This document shows positions 32,743-40,860 of a stretch of DNA of 64,000 nucleotides, piece by piece. The notes under the pieces were generated by a model, which was not told the origin of the DNA, searched no databases, and was given only the letters and a program-made list of their open reading frames with translations. The position numbers were made by a program, and so were the translations under genes. Position 1 is the stretch's first letter, and every line of letters starts with the position of its first letter. This stretch comes from Acidobacteriota bacterium (lineage in GTDB: Bacteria; Actinomycetota; Acidimicrobiia; Acidimicrobiales; Palsa-688), in the NCBI GenBank assembly GCA_028876385.1, contig JAGWSF010000062.1, positions 44,291 to 108,290 of the forward strand. Direction: 5' to 3'.

Positions 32743-33492
32743 GTGACAGCGCCGGTCCGAGCCTTCCTGGCCTTCACCGAAGTGGAGGCGGGGCGCCACG
32801 CCGATTACAACGAGTGGCACCAACTGGACCACCGTCCGGCCAATCTGGCTCTTCCCGGAGTGGTCTGGGGTGAACGCTGGGTGAAGACGCCGGGTTGCGA
32901 GACCCGGGCGGGGGGCGCCGACGAGGCCTTGACGGCCTGCCAGTACGTCACTCTCTACTGGTTCTGTGAGCCTTTCGACCGCAACTTCGCTGAGTGGCTC
33001 GACCTCGGCTCCATGTCCTACCAGTGGGGGCGCCGACCAGAGCTACCGTACGTCAAGAGCCGCCCGCTGGGGTTGGTGCTCGTGCCACTGTCAGGCCACG
33101 CCAACGCCCGGATCAAGGTCGGGCCGGACGTCCTACCCCTGCGGCCCAACCGTGGAGTGCACATCTCGGTCACCCGGATAGAGGGTGAGCTGCTCGAGGT
33201 GGGAGCTCACTTCGAAGAGTACGAGCAGACCCACGTGCCCGAGCTTCTCGCCATTCCCGGCGTGGCTGGGGCCTGGACCCTCGTCGACGAGGCCGGTATC
33301 GGCCTCACCACCCGCCGGGGCTCGAACGTGGCTTCGTGCACCCGGGTCACGGTGACCTTCGTCGACGGCGACCCGCTTCTTGCAGCAGCTGCCATCGACG
33401 ACCTCGGTCCGGCCTACGGCGCCTGCGGGACGGTGCGCTTTTCCAGCCCACTCGAGGCCATCATCCCCTGGCAGTGGAGCTGGTTCGACTGA
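32743..33492 (+). CDS. EthD-like dimeric alpha-beta barrel protein, two repeats
   Basis: A 249-residue protein that I recognise only at fold level. Two halves each have a signature around Y-x-E-W/Q-H: YNEWHQLDHRPANLALPGVVWGERW (about 22-46) and EYEQTHVPELLAIPGVAGAWTL (second half), the pattern of EthD-type ferredoxin-like barrels. EthD proteins help degrade ethers and related compounds; other members bind heme or act as monooxygenase partners. The GTG start overlaps no neighbour. Its plus-strand position after the VOC gene suggests an operon. No catalytic role can be assigned. Confidence 0.65.
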   Translation: MTAPVRAFLAFTEVEAGRHADYNEWHQLDHRPANLALPGVVWGERWVKTPGCETRAGGADEALTACQYVTLYWFCEPFDRNFAEWLDLGSMSYQWGRRPELPYVKSRPLGLVLVPLSGHANARIKVGPDVLPLRPNRGVHISVTRIEGELLEVGAHFEEYEQTHVPELLAIPGVAGAWTLVDEAGIGLTTRRGSNVASCTRVTVTFVDGDPLLAAAAIDDLGPAYGACGTVRFSSPLEAIIPWQWSWFD

Positions 33493-33517
33493 AGTCCGGT
33501 GGGCCGAGAGGATCCGG

Positions 33518-33534
33518 TGAGCCGCAGGGGCTCA
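33518..33534. terminator. Possible bidirectional hairpin between converging genes
   Basis: TGAGCC (33518-33523) and GGCTCA (33529-33534) form a 6-bp stem with a 5-base loop, flanked by the outer inverted repeat TCCGGT (33495-33500) and ACCGGA (33539-33544). It sits where the EthD-like gene and the minus-strand DUF35 gene meet. No T-run, so weak. Confidence 0.35.
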
Positions 33535-33948
33535 GCGGACCGGAGCGAACCGGTAGAGAGTGATGTCCTCGTCGGGGACCTCTTCGTACACGACGGTCAG
33601 AGGCATCCCCATGGTCACCTCGGCGGGGTCGATACCCACGAGGTTGCCGGTGACGATCAGCGAGCGCGGCTCCTCGGCCAGCTTGGCCAGGACCACCGTG
33701 TAGGGCACCTCGTCGTTGAAGGCGCCCGGCCCTCGGTGGACGACGCTCCAACTCCACACGACGGCCGCGCCCGACACCGCGGTCCACACCTGGTGCTCCG
33801 ACTGACAGCTGCGGCAGGCCGGATAGGGGATCCAGTTCCAGTCGCCGCAATCGGCGCAGCGCGGCACACGGAACTCGTGTCGGCGCAGCCCCTCCCAGAA
33901 GGGGCGGTTCAGCTCGCTTGTGTCAGGCAGGGGCTTCAGATAGGTCAT
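33532..33948 (-). CDS. DUF35 Zn-ribbon/OB-fold protein (ChsH2 C-domain-like)
   Basis: A 138-residue DUF35 protein: the ribbon has Cys at about 31, 34, 45 and 48 (CADC, CRSC), and the OB part has GAAVVWSWSVVHRGPGAFNDEVPYTVVLAKL and MGMPLTVVYEEV. It follows the thiolase-like gene by 11 bp with AGAAGGA before the ATG. In mycobacteria the same domain is the C-terminal half of ChsH2, which recruits Ltp2. Here it stands alone and the hydratase half lies two genes upstream, so ChsH2 appears split (inference). Confidence 0.9.
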   Translation of the reverse strand: MTYLKPLPDTSELNRPFWEGLRRHEFRVPRCADCGDWNWIPYPACRSCQSEHQVWTAVSGAAVVWSWSVVHRGPGAFNDEVPYTVVLAKLAEEPRSLIVTGNLVGIDPAEVTMGMPLTVVYEEVPDEDITLYRFAPVR

Positions 33949-33959
33949 CTCGCGTCCTT

Positions 33960-35135
33960 CTAGTCTCGGGCCATGACCAGCACGCTGCCCATTCCGTGGA
34001 CAGCCCAGCCCTGCTGGAGGGAGACCCCGATGCGGGCATCGGGTACCTGACGGTCACCACATGTTCCCCTCAGCTGGCGCACCACCTCGATGGTGTGCAT
34101 CCCCGACGGGTCACCGGAGTGACTGTTCGACAGGAGGCCGCCATCGGTGTTGGTGGGCATCCTGCCCCCCAGACGGCAGTGCCCCTCCCTGACGAAGTCA
34201 GCTCCCTCGCCCAGCTTGCAGAACCCCATCTCCTCCAGGTTGCGGATCGTGGTGATGGTGAAGCAGTCATACAGGCCGGCCACATCGATGTCGTCGCGTG
34301 TGATGCCGGCGAGCCCGAAGGCCCGGTCGGTGGCCTTGCGCACGGACTTGCCGCCTTCGGGGAACCACGGGTCGTTGATGGTTCCGTAGAAGTCGGTGTA
34401 GTAGGCCTCGGCCCCGCCGAGCACCCAGACCGGCTCGTGGCGGCAGTTGCGGGCGACCTCGGCCGAGGCGATGACGACGGCATAACCCCCGTCATTGTCT
34501 ATGGAACAGTCGAGCAGGTGCAGCGGCTCGCAGATGTAGCGAGACGACAGCACGTCGTCCACGGTGATCTCCCCCTTGCGCCCCATGACCGAATCGGGGT
34601 TGAGGACGGCGTGGTGGCGGGTGAACACCGCCACCTCGGCCAGATCGGCGCTGGTCACCCCGAACTCGTGCATGTAGCGGCGGGCCCACAGGGCGTACCA
34701 GGTGGTCATGTAGGCCCCGTGCTGCATGAAGCTCCACTCGGGGACCCGCGGGGCCTTGTCCTTGGGTGCGACCGTACCCCGAGGGCCCACCAACTGGCCG
34801 GCTTTCCCGTAGAAGAGCACCGCGACCTCGGTGAGACCGGCGGCGATGGCCGCCGCCGCCTTGGCCAACTGGCCCGATGCGCCACCGAGCTCCACCAGGC
34901 TGAGTGGCCGCTCACCCAGTTGCTCGGCCCAGAACTGGTGGGCTGGTGTACCGGCCAGATGGTCGGTGAGGCTCATGGGCAGCAGACCGTCGACGTCGTC
35001 CAGAGTGAGCCCGGCGTCGTCCACTGCGCCCTTGATGGCTTCCATCTGCAACGAGAACGACGAGCGATCCGGGAGCTTGCCCTGCTTGGTGGTGTAAACG
35101 CCGACGATCGCCGCCTGGCGTTGGGGAAATGCCAT
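33960..35135 (-). CDS. Ltp2-like thiolase-superfamily aldolase, nucleophile Cys replaced
   Basis: A 391-residue thiolase-like protein: QAAIVGVYTTKQGKLPDRSSFSLQMEAIKGAVDDAGLTLDDVDGLLPMSL at the start, LVELGGASGQLAKAAAAIAAGLTEV where thiolases carry the nucleophilic Cys (here Gly), LLDCSIDNDGGYAVVIA and RQLRGTCGDRQVPDARIGVSLQQGWAVHGM. GLYDCFTITTIRNLEEMGF carries the Tyr seen in Ltp2-type aldolases. Lack of the Cys favours retro-aldol rather than thiolytic cleavage, as in Ltp2. AAGGAG precedes the ATG. The order MaoC-N, MaoC, thiolase-like, DUF35 on one strand argues for one complex. Confidence 0.88.
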   Translation of the reverse strand: MAFPQRQAAIVGVYTTKQGKLPDRSSFSLQMEAIKGAVDDAGLTLDDVDGLLPMSLTDHLAGTPAHQFWAEQLGERPLSLVELGGASGQLAKAAAAIAAGLTEVAVLFYGKAGQLVGPRGTVAPKDKAPRVPEWSFMQHGAYMTTWYALWARRYMHEFGVTSADLAEVAVFTRHHAVLNPDSVMGRKGEITVDDVLSSRYICEPLHLLDCSIDNDGGYAVVIASAEVARNCRHEPVWVLGGAEAYYTDFYGTINDPWFPEGGKSVRKATDRAFGLAGITRDDIDVAGLYDCFTITTIRNLEEMGFCKLGEGADFVREGHCRLGGRMPTNTDGGLLSNSHSGDPSGMHTIEVVRQLRGTCGDRQVPDARIGVSLQQGWAVHGMGSVLVMARD

Positions 35136-35153
35136 CTCGATCTCCTTCGCGGA

Positions 35154-35570
35154 TCAGCCGTCGAGGCGGACGGTGCAGGTGCCCGGCGCCAGCTTGTTAC
35201 CGTCCTGGTCCTCGGTCCAGACTTCGAGGTCCACATCGGTCCCGTCCGGCCCGCGGTCGATGCCGGTCACACGCCCCCGGGCGGTGACGGTCTGGCCTCG
35301 GAGGTTCAAGTTGCGGAACTGGCATGCCATCTTGACGACACGCCCCTGCTCCCCGATCCACTGACGGACCACGTTGTGCAGGTAGGCCCACTGGAGATTG
35401 CCCATGCCGATGGCACCGGGTAGACCAGCGGCGCGGCCCGCCTCGTCGTCCATGTGGATGGGCACGTACTCGTCGTTGACAGCGGCGTAGCGGTTCCACA
35501 CGGCCAGATCGGTGAGGCGGCTGAACGGCTCCAGTTCGTGACCAACGGTCAAGGATGCGACATCAATCAT
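35154..35570 (-). CDS. MaoC-like hotdog hydratase subunit (ChsH1-like)
   Basis: A 138-residue single hotdog: LTVGHELEPFSRLTDLAVWNRYAAVNDEYVPIHMDDEAGRAAGLPGAIGMGNLQWAYL carries the D-x-x-P-x-H-like hydratase segment (DEYVPIHMD) typical of MaoC domains, with FRNLNLRGQTVTARGRVTG near the end. It would pair with the FAS1-like domain next door, forming a two-subunit 2-enoyl-CoA hydratase like mycobacterial ChsH1-ChsH2. Spacing to both neighbours is about 19 bp. The catalytic Asp/His appear present here. Confidence 0.86.
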   Translation of the reverse strand: MIDVASLTVGHELEPFSRLTDLAVWNRYAAVNDEYVPIHMDDEAGRAAGLPGAIGMGNLQWAYLHNVVRQWIGEQGRVVKMACQFRNLNLRGQTVTARGRVTGIDRGPDGTDVDLEVWTEDQDGNKLAPGTCTVRLDG

Positions 35571-35589
35571 GATTTGGAACGTTCTCCCG

Positions 35590-36129
35590 TCAGTACCGGA
35601 TGAGGACCAGGGTGCTGCGCTTGACCATCTCGTCGCGCTGGTTGGTCCAGGTCGTTTCCATGGGAGTGAAGAGCATCAACCCCAGTGATCCCTCCCGCTC
35701 ACGGTACTGACCGAGTCGGGTCACCGAGGTGATCACGTCTCCCGGTCGAATGGGCTCGCCGTACTCGACCGAAACACCTCCGTTGAGCTGGTTCACCAGA
35801 TGGGGGCCGTCAATGCCGAGCGATCGCTCCGTGCTGTCGGCATCGGTCGCCGCCGATGACCGGCTCACCCCCCTCGGCTGGGCCCGCAACCAGGCGAACG
35901 GGTTGAAGTCCTCGGGCGCCACGATTCCCCCGTATCGCGACGAGGCGGCCACCTCCCCGTCCCAGAACCGGGCCGGGGGCTCCTCGGGGTAGTAGACGGC
36001 CAGAGCCCATTTGCGGATGTCCGACTCGGACACGGGATAGGAGACCATGCGGGACAGCTCCGACCCCACCGCCTGCTGCATCGCCGGGCTGATGGCGGAT
36101 CGGGGCTGCCCATCAGCCGTTTGGGCCAC
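35590..36129 (-). CDS. FAS1-like MaoC N-type hydratase subunit (ChsH2 N-domain-like)
   Basis: A 179-residue protein: VSYPVSESDIRKWALAVYYPEEPPARFWDGEVAASSRYGGIVAPEDFNPFAW, then GGVSVEYGEPIRPGDVITSVTRLGQYREREGSLGLMLFTPMETTWTNQRDEMVKRSTLVLIRY, the N-type MaoC/FAS1-like dehydratase fold. GTG at 36129 follows GGAG. It is the first gene of the split ChsH1-ChsH2-Ltp2-like module (36129 to 33532). An AT-rich stretch (36165-36187, with TATATA) upstream probably holds the promoter. Catalytic residues are expected in the partner subunit, not here. Confidence 0.86.
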   Translation of the reverse strand: MAQTADGQPRSAISPAMQQAVGSELSRMVSYPVSESDIRKWALAVYYPEEPPARFWDGEVAASSRYGGIVAPEDFNPFAWLRAQPRGVSRSSAATDADSTERSLGIDGPHLVNQLNGGVSVEYGEPIRPGDVITSVTRLGQYREREGSLGLMLFTPMETTWTNQRDEMVKRSTLVLIRY

Positions 36130-36215
36130 TACTCGGTCTCCTGCGCTCCACGGATTCGGGTTTCATCTAAAGTATATAGTAGAAAAGCGGTCGGACCGGG
36201 CCGCTGGGTTCTGGC

Positions 36216-36911
36216 TCAGTGGCCGTCTGCGCTCCACGCCGCCCGGTAGGCATCGAGGCTGAAGTCGTCCGACCGGCACACGTCGATGACCCGGCGCTCC
36301 GTCTCCTCGTGGGCGGCGATGGCGTCGGGGAGCTGATCCACCAGGTGCAGTGGGACCTTCACCAGTCCGTGACGGTCCCCGTGGAGGAGGTCTCCGCTGG
36401 CCACCGTCACCCCCCCGACCACGACCGGGTCGCCGACTTCGAGCACGTCCACGAATCCACCGCCCACGCCGGGGCCGTTGGCGAAGGTCTGGAAGCCGAT
36501 GGCCTCCATCTCGTCGATGTCGCGTACCGGACCGTTGGTAACACCCGCCGTGCAACCGAGGGCGGTGAGCAGACTGGCGGCCACTTCGCCCCAGATGCAA
36601 ACCGGGCCGCCCCAGTCACCCACGTTCTCGGCCACCAGGAAGCGCGGTTCGCTGACGTCGAGTATGTGCCCGTCGAGGTGGCCGGCGCGACCCGCCGGCC
36701 CGGAGGAGGGCGGCCCGTTGCGACGGGTGGCGACCTTGCGGGTGGCCGCGAACCCGACTCTGCGGCCCAGGGCCGGGGAGGTGCAGCCGATCACCCGCCG
36801 ATCGAAACTGGCCAAGTCCGAGGGATGGACACCGAGGCGCTTCAAACCGTTCAGAACCGATGGCGTGCTGTAGGCGAGCAGCCGCTCTACGGCGGATTTA
36901 TCAGGTGGCAC
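36216..36911 (-). CDS. RraA-family protein (HMG-aldolase-like)
   Basis: A 231-residue RraA/MenG-type protein. LSEPRFL-type strands lead to WGEVAASLLTALGCTAGVTNGPVRDIDEMEAIGFQTFANG, with the G-x-x..R-D metal/substrate motif, and VVGGVTVASGDLLHGDRHGLVKVPLHLVDQLPDAI, the D-x-H-G region of class II HMG/CHA aldolases. These split 4-hydroxy-4-methyl-2-oxoglutarate-type acids into pyruvate and a carbonyl; other family members only bind RNase E. A GTG start after AAGGA. In this setting a pyruvate aldolase or oxaloacetate decarboxylase role is plausible. Confidence 0.86.
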   Translation of the reverse strand: MPPDKSAVERLLAYSTPSVLNGLKRLGVHPSDLASFDRRVIGCTSPALGRRVGFAATRKVATRRNGPPSSGPAGRAGHLDGHILDVSEPRFLVAENVGDWGGPVCIWGEVAASLLTALGCTAGVTNGPVRDIDEMEAIGFQTFANGPGVGGGFVDVLEVGDPVVVGGVTVASGDLLHGDRHGLVKVPLHLVDQLPDAIAAHEETERRVIDVCRSDDFSLDAYRAAWSADGH

Positions 36912-37085
36912 TGACTATCCTTCCCTCATCGGCCGGCTCGCCCTGGGTGGACGCCCGGCTAGCAATGTTTTAATGGTAAAGGGAAGCGGCACGCCTCCAT
37001 CGACTCGGGCCCGACCCCGTGAGGGGTCGGGCGATCCTGTATAGGATTGACTCCCGAGACCACTCCGGTCAGACCTGGGGGTGAA

Positions 37086-37958
37086 GTGAAACCGTCCGCT
37101 TTCGAGTACCACCTGGCGGCGTCCACCGACGAAGCCGTCGATCTGCTCGCCGAGCACGAGGGAGACGCCAAGGTGATCGCCGGGGGGCAGAGCCTGGTCC
37201 CCCTACTGGCGCTGCGACTGGCCCGTGTGGAGCACCTCGTGGACGTCAACCGCTTGAGCGACCTCGACGGGATAGCGGCCAACGGCCGCCTGCGCATCGG
37301 GGCGATCACCCGCCACCGGGCGGCCGAGCGGTCGACCCTGGTACGCCAGCACTCACCGCTGCTGGCCGATGCGCTGTCCTACATCGGACATTCCGCTATC
37401 CGCAACCGGGGGACCCTGGGGGGCAGCCTGGCCCACGCCGACCCCGCCGCCGAACTGCCGGCCACCCTGCTCGCCCTCGACGGCGAGGTGGAGGTGCGCA
37501 GCGCTCGGGGCACCCGGACCATCACCGCCGGCGATCTGTTCACCGGCTTCCTCAGCACGAGCCTGGAGCCCGACGAGCTCCTGACCGGCCTCTCCCTGCC
37601 CTTGTGGAAGCCCGGCGCAGGATGGTCGGTGCAGGAGTTCGCCCGCCGGAGCGGCGATTTCGCCATCTCGGGTGCGTTGACGGTGCTGTCGGTCGGTGCC
37701 GACGGTCTGATCGACGAGGCCCGCATCGCCTTGATCGGCGTGGCACCGACCGCGGTCCGAGCCACGACCGCCGAGCAGGCACTCGTGGGGCAGTCCCCCA
37801 CCGAGGATCTGTGGTCCTCGGCCTCCGAGGCGGCCGTCGCCGACCTCGAGCCGCCGTCGGACCTCCACGGGAGCTCCGCCTACCGCAAGAAGCTGACCAG
37901 CACCCTCGTCCGCCGCTCCCTGGCGGAGGCCGCATCGCGAATTGGAGCCGCCGCGTGA
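37086..37958 (+). CDS. FAD-binding subunit of molybdenum hydroxylase (CoxM-type)
   Basis: A 290-residue protein with the VAO-type FAD domain: VKPSAFEYHLAASTDEAVDLLAEHEGDAKVIAGGQSLVPLLALRLARVEHLVDVNRL, IRNRGTLGGSLAHADPAAELPATLLALDGEVEV and GFLSTSLEPDELLTGLSLPL, plus the CO-dehydrogenase-type C-terminal domain (FARRSGDFAISGALTVL). GTG at 37086 is chosen because the longer frame starts inside non-conserved DNA. Its stop overlaps the next GTG (GTGA). It passes electrons from the iron-sulfur subunit to an acceptor. Order M-S-L as in cox operons. Confidence 0.92.
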   Translation: MKPSAFEYHLAASTDEAVDLLAEHEGDAKVIAGGQSLVPLLALRLARVEHLVDVNRLSDLDGIAANGRLRIGAITRHRAAERSTLVRQHSPLLADALSYIGHSAIRNRGTLGGSLAHADPAAELPATLLALDGEVEVRSARGTRTITAGDLFTGFLSTSLEPDELLTGLSLPLWKPGAGWSVQEFARRSGDFAISGALTVLSVGADGLIDEARIALIGVAPTAVRATTAEQALVGQSPTEDLWSSASEAAVADLEPPSDLHGSSAYRKKLTSTLVRRSLAEAASRIGAAA

Positions 37959-38449
37959 ACCGCCACCCCGTCCATGTGAAGATCAACGGCGTCGATCGCG
38001 AGGGCTACGTCGAGGCTCGCAAGACCCTCGTCGATTTCATACGTGAAGACCTCGAGCTGACGGGTACCCACGTCGGCTGCGAGCACGGCGTGTGCGGAGC
38101 TTGCACCGTCCTGGTCGACGGCCAGGCGGTGCGATCGTGCCTCATGTTCGCGGTGCAGGCCGAAGGCTGCGAGATCCGCACCATCGAGGGCATGGCCGGC
38201 GCCGACGGCGAACTGCACCCCCTTCAGGCCGCCTTCATGGACAATCACAGCTTCCAGTGCGGTTTCTGCACCCCCGGTTTCATGATGACTGCGGCGTCCC
38301 TGCTCGAGGAGGGTCCACTGACCGAGGAGCAGCTGCGCCACGAGCTGTCGGGAAACCTGTGCCGCTGCACCGGGTACCAGTCCATCGTCGCCGGTGTCAT
38401 GGACGCGTTCGAGCGGGTCGCCGACGCCACCGGGGACGGCGGTCGATGA
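37955..38449 (+). CDS. 2Fe-2S subunit of molybdenum hydroxylase (CoxS-type)
   Basis: A 164-residue ferredoxin subunit: VHVKINGVDREGYVEARKTLVDFIREDLELTGTHVGCEHGVCGACTVLVDGQAVRSC carries the first cluster (Cys about 42, 47, 50 and 62), and QCGFCTPGFMMTAASLL and NLCRCTGYQSIV the second. It moves electrons from the molybdenum subunit to the FAD subunit. GTG start overlaps the previous stop; its stop overlaps the next ATG (ATGA). This tight packing shows one operon with the FAD and large subunits. Confidence 0.95.
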   Translation: MNRHPVHVKINGVDREGYVEARKTLVDFIREDLELTGTHVGCEHGVCGACTVLVDGQAVRSCLMFAVQAEGCEIRTIEGMAGADGELHPLQAAFMDNHSFQCGFCTPGFMMTAASLLEEGPLTEEQLRHELSGNLCRCTGYQSIVAGVMDAFERVADATGDGGR

Positions 38450-40767
38450 GGTTTGTAGGCGAGAGCGTCACGCGCGTCGAAGACCGGCGGATACTCACCG
38501 GCCGAGGCCACTACGTCGACGACGTGCGGCTGCCGGGGATGCTGCACGCGGCGTTCCTGCGCAGTCCCTTCGCCCACGCCCGGATCACCAGGATGGACAC
38601 GACCGAGGCCCGGAACCTGCCCGGGGTGGTCGCCGTGCTGACCGGCGCCGACATCGAAGCGGTGACGGTTCCCATCCAGGTCATGCCCCAGTTTCCGGAC
38701 TTCAACAGCCCGGTCTACCAGGCCATGGCCACCGACCGGGTGCGCTTCGTCGGCGACCCCGTAGCCATCGTCGTGGCCCAGTCGAGATACGTGGCCGAGG
38801 ATGCCCTCGAGCTGATCAACGTCGAGTACGACCCGATGCGGCCGGTGGTGAGCTTCGAGGACGCCCAGGACCCGGACTCACCCCGCATATTCGACGACCT
38901 CGAGGGGAACGTCCTCTACCGCTCGAACACCGTTTACGGCGACGTGGAGGCGGCCTTCGCGGCCGCCGACACCGTCATCCACGAGACCTTCCGCCAGGCC
39001 CGCCAGGCCAACGTCCCCATGGAGACCCGCGGCGCGGTGGCCGATTTCGATCCGGGCTCGGGCGACCTCACCTACTACGCCGCCACCCAGTCCCCTCAGG
39101 GCTGCCGGTTCCAACTGGCCACCTATCTCAACCACCCCATCGACCGGGTGCGGGTCCTGTCGGGTGACGTGGGCGGCGGTTTCGGATTGAAGGGACCGGT
39201 ACACCGGGAGGACATCTCGCTGGCCGCGGCCAGCCGCATCGTGGGCCGACCGGTCAAGTGGATCGAGGATCGCAACGAGCACCTGCAGGCATCCGGTCAC
39301 GCCCGCGACGAACAGATCGAGGTGGAGGCGGCGGTCACATCCGACGGCCGCCTTCTCGGCCTGAAGGCCCGCCTCCTCATAGACCAGGGCGCCTTCCCCT
39401 GCCTGCCTTACGCCTCGGTCCTGTTCCCGAACATGATCCGCGATCTGCTCCCCGGCCCCTACCGTTTCGGGGCGCTGTCGTTCGAGGGCGTGGTGCTGGC
39501 CACCAACAAGTGCTGGAATCCGCCCTACCGCGGTCCCTGGGAGATCGAGACCTGGGTACGGGAGCGGCTCATGGACGTGATCGCCCACCGCCTGGGCATG
39601 GACCCGGCCGACCTCCGGCGGGCCAACATGTTCGACGGGGACGAGCAGGACCGCAGCATCACCGGCCAGCACCTTGCCGGTATCACCAGCCGCCAGTCGC
39701 TCGAGCGGGCGCTGGACCTGGCGGGCTACAGCGCCCTCCGAGCCGACCAGGAGTCGGCCCGGAGGGAGGGCCGGCTGCGCGGGGTCGGCTTCGCCACCTT
39801 CTTGGAGGCCGCCCCCGGGCCCAAGGAGAACCGGGTCATCCCCGAAGACGCCCGCGTGCGGCTGGAGTCCAACGGCCATCTCCTCGTGATGACCCCCCAG
39901 GGGCCGCACGGTCAGGGCCACGAGACCACCCTGGCCCAGGTCGCCGCGGATGCCATGGGATTGCCCCTCGACCATGTCCGGGTGGTGCACGGCGACACCC
40001 GTCAGACCCCCATGAACCTGATCGGCACCGGCGGCAGCCGGGCTTCGACGTGGGCTTCGGGGTCGGTCATGGTCACCACCCGGAAAGTCCGCGAGAAGGC
40101 GCTCGGGGTGGCGGCCGCCATGATGGAGATCGATGCCGGCGACCTCGACATAGTCGACGGTATGGTCGTCCCGGCGGGAGCCCCATCCAAGGCCCTGCCC
40201 CTGTCGGCCATCGCCATGACGGCCTACCTCGCCCCCGAGACGCTGCCGCCCGGCACCAACCATCAGCTCGAGGCCCAGGAGACCTTCACCGGTGACGGCG
40301 TCGGCGGGAGCGGATGGTCGGGCGGGACCCACCTGTGCGTGGTCGAGATCGACCGGGAAACCGGGCGGGTGGAGATTGTCCGCTACCTCGTGGTCGAAGA
40401 CTGCGGCCAGATCATCAACCCGGCCATCGTCGAAGGGCAGATCCGTGGCGGGGTGGCCCAGGGCATCGCCGGGGTCCTCTACGAGAAGGCCGCCTACGAC
40501 AGCGAAGGGCAGTTCCTGGCCGGGACGTTCATGGATTATCTCCTGCCTACCGCGACAGAGATTCCCCGCATCGAGATCGACCATCTGGAGTCGGTTCCCG
40601 TCGAGGGGCTGGACATCCGGGGGGTCGGCGAAGGCGGGGCCCTCGTCGCCCCCGCCGCTTTGACCAACGCCATCGAGGACGCGCTGGTGCCGCTCGGTGT
40701 GACCATAAGCGAGCAGTACCTCCCCCCGTCGCGAATCATGGAATTGACAGGGATGGTGCCGGCCTAA
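38446..40767 (+). CDS. Molybdopterin-binding large subunit of molybdenum hydroxylase (CoxL/XdhB-type)
   Basis: A 773-residue large subunit: RFVGESVTRVEDRRILTGRGHYVDDVRLPGMLHAAFLRSPFAHARI at the start, SPQGCRFQLATYLNHPIDRVRVLSGDVGGGFGLKG, GTGGSRASTWASGSVM and VEDCGQIINPAIVEGQIRGGVAQGI. The active-site loop at about residue 358-366 reads PYRGPWEIE, not the AYRCSFR of form I CO dehydrogenase, so it is not a true CODH. The catalytic Glu is in GVGEGGALVAPAALTNAIEDAL near 729. Probable reaction: hydroxylation of an aldehyde, aromatic or CoA-bound ring carbon. Confidence 0.92.
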   Translation: MRFVGESVTRVEDRRILTGRGHYVDDVRLPGMLHAAFLRSPFAHARITRMDTTEARNLPGVVAVLTGADIEAVTVPIQVMPQFPDFNSPVYQAMATDRVRFVGDPVAIVVAQSRYVAEDALELINVEYDPMRPVVSFEDAQDPDSPRIFDDLEGNVLYRSNTVYGDVEAAFAAADTVIHETFRQARQANVPMETRGAVADFDPGSGDLTYYAATQSPQGCRFQLATYLNHPIDRVRVLSGDVGGGFGLKGPVHREDISLAAASRIVGRPVKWIEDRNEHLQASGHARDEQIEVEAAVTSDGRLLGLKARLLIDQGAFPCLPYASVLFPNMIRDLLPGPYRFGALSFEGVVLATNKCWNPPYRGPWEIETWVRERLMDVIAHRLGMDPADLRRANMFDGDEQDRSITGQHLAGITSRQSLERALDLAGYSALRADQESARREGRLRGVGFATFLEAAPGPKENRVIPEDARVRLESNGHLLVMTPQGPHGQGHETTLAQVAADAMGLPLDHVRVVHGDTRQTPMNLIGTGGSRASTWASGSVMVTTRKVREKALGVAAAMMEIDAGDLDIVDGMVVPAGAPSKALPLSAIAMTAYLAPETLPPGTNHQLEAQETFTGDGVGGSGWSGGTHLCVVEIDRETGRVEIVRYLVVEDCGQIINPAIVEGQIRGGVAQGIAGVLYEKAAYDSEGQFLAGTFMDYLLPTATEIPRIEIDHLESVPVEGLDIRGVGEGGALVAPAALTNAIEDALVPLGVTISEQYLPPSRIMELTGMVPA

Positions 40768-40860
40768 CCGGTACCGTCACCCGGGCTGCACCCGCCGACC
40801 TGCAGTAGTGTCGGGCCGGGACCAGCGGATGGATCGCCCGTTCGCTCCCGGAGGGAGACC

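Noticed and set aside
33960..35135. Ordinary acetyl-CoA acetyltransferase (thiolase)
   Set aside because: The nucleophile loop is LGGASG, with Gly where Cys is required.
38878..40584. 568-codon antisense frame within the molybdenum hydroxylase large subunit
   Set aside because: Opposite a strongly conserved gene, with no motif of its own and typical GC-shadow composition.
37086..40767. True form I carbon monoxide dehydrogenase
   Set aside because: The active-site loop reads YRGPWE, without the Cys of AYRCSFR.
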